In this document: one piece after another, positions 63,791 to 64,000 of the stretch | Layout of the letters: each line of letters starts with the position of its first letter | Numbering within the stretch: the stretch's first letter is position 1 | From: Mesorhizobium sp. WSM3626 | GTDB lineage: Bacteria > Pseudomonadota > Alphaproteobacteria > Rhizobiales > Rhizobiaceae | Reading direction: 5' to 3' | Length of the DNA stretch: 64,000 nucleotides | NCBI RefSeq assembly: GCF_000513935.1 | Contig: NZ_AZUY01000017.1 | Span: forward strand, 57,998 to 121,997 | The notes under the pieces: generated by a model | The model's input: only the letters and a program-made list of their open reading frames with translations | Database searches by the model: none | Told to the model about the DNA's origin: nothing | Position numbers and translations under genes: made by a program

Positions 63791-64000
63791 CTATGGCGTG
63801 ATCGCCGCCCATCGTCTCATGTTGAAGGCGATGGTGGCGAGCATGATCTGGGCCGTTGCCTTGACGAGGCCGACATAGCGGATGCGGGTGAGACGCATGC
63901 GGTTCTTGAGCGTGGCGAATGTGGTTTCCACCGCCGCCCTGCGCCGCGCGATCAAGCGGTTGTAGAGCTTGAGGCGGGGCGGCAGTTCGGGATGGTGTTT
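63791..64000 (-). mobile_element. IS5-type transposase, C-terminal 69 codons (gene continues beyond the window)
   Basis: The minus strand is open from the window edge to a TAG at 63791-63793. The residues RLIARRRAAVETTFATLKN carry the final Glu of the DDE triad, followed by LTRIRYVGLVKATAQIMLATIAFNMRRW, a typical end of IS5/IS1182-like transposases. The terminal inverted repeat should lie within about 100 bp to the left, but I could not define it without the other end. Confidence 0.85.

Noticed and set aside
63462..63812. Extension of glgX to a start at 63812
   Set aside because: The added 117 codons cross the inverted repeats and the antisense end of the transposase. Family sequence and a ribosome binding site begin at 63461.

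Overview
The window is a 64 kb, GC-rich, densely coded piece of an alphaproteobacterial chromosome. Gene content points to the Rhizobiales and most likely to Mesorhizobium or a close relative: a MucR/Ros regulator, DUF5330, DUF1491 and DUF2336 proteins, a Rhizobium etli-type asparaginase, a betI-betC-betA-betB cluster, an EcfG-like promoter set, and short palindromic intergenic repeats of the kind common in rhizobia. The genus is an inference from gene families, not from a marker gene.

Layout. 1-4.5 kb: a tight catabolic operon of unknown substrate (PTE-family hydrolase cut by the window edge, GATase1-like protein, PfkB kinase, BtpA/SgcQ protein, M20 amidohydrolase). 4.7-15.3 kb: housekeeping and envelope genes (class A PBP, split DUF1214/DUF1254 pair, DUF2336, DUF1491, peptidoglycan-binding protein, multi-pass sensor kinase, DUF5330, SufE, MucR). 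15.4-26.2 kb: oligopeptidase, LysE exporter, SET protein, GST, a diheme cytochrome c with a cytochrome c', iron-type SOD, branched-chain aminotransferase, HAD dehalogenase, L,D-transpeptidase and a HerA-like ATPase. 26.5-33.7 kb: methylmalonyl-CoA mutase (two genes), an AbrB/Doc toxin-antitoxin pair, a Gre factor, asparaginase and a thiolase. 33.8-40.2 kb: the choline-O-sulfate to glycine betaine operon with its BetI operator and an extra PLP lyase gene. 40.2-46.4 kb: mannose nucleotide-sugar genes (a GDP-mannose pyrophosphorylase fused to an AGE-type isomerase, and a phosphomannomutase), a LysR/NmrA divergent pair, tRNA-Pro and a decayed epimerase. 46.5-51.9 kb: an accessory, stress-flavoured block of small envelope proteins. 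51.9-57.3 kb: an oligopeptide ABC transporter. 57.6-59.8 kb: TadE/TadG-like proteins. 59.8-63.5 kb: alpha-glucosidase and GlgX. 63.8-64 kb: the end of an IS5-type transposase.

The most interesting result is in the 46.5-51.9 kb block. Four or five genes there, including two membrane peptides of 24 and 30 residues, each have an upstream GGAAC-N17/18-GTT element in the right place and orientation. This is the pattern recognised by the general stress sigma factor EcfG/RpoE2. Similar elements precede sodB and an L,D-transpeptidase gene elsewhere in the window. Together they read as a local general-stress regulon dominated by tiny envelope proteins. Other points of interest are the uncharacterised 1-4.5 kb operon, the repeat-built promoter of the AbrB/Doc pair, the pyrophosphorylase-AGE fusion, a mutase small subunit lacking the B12 domain, and two gene remnants.
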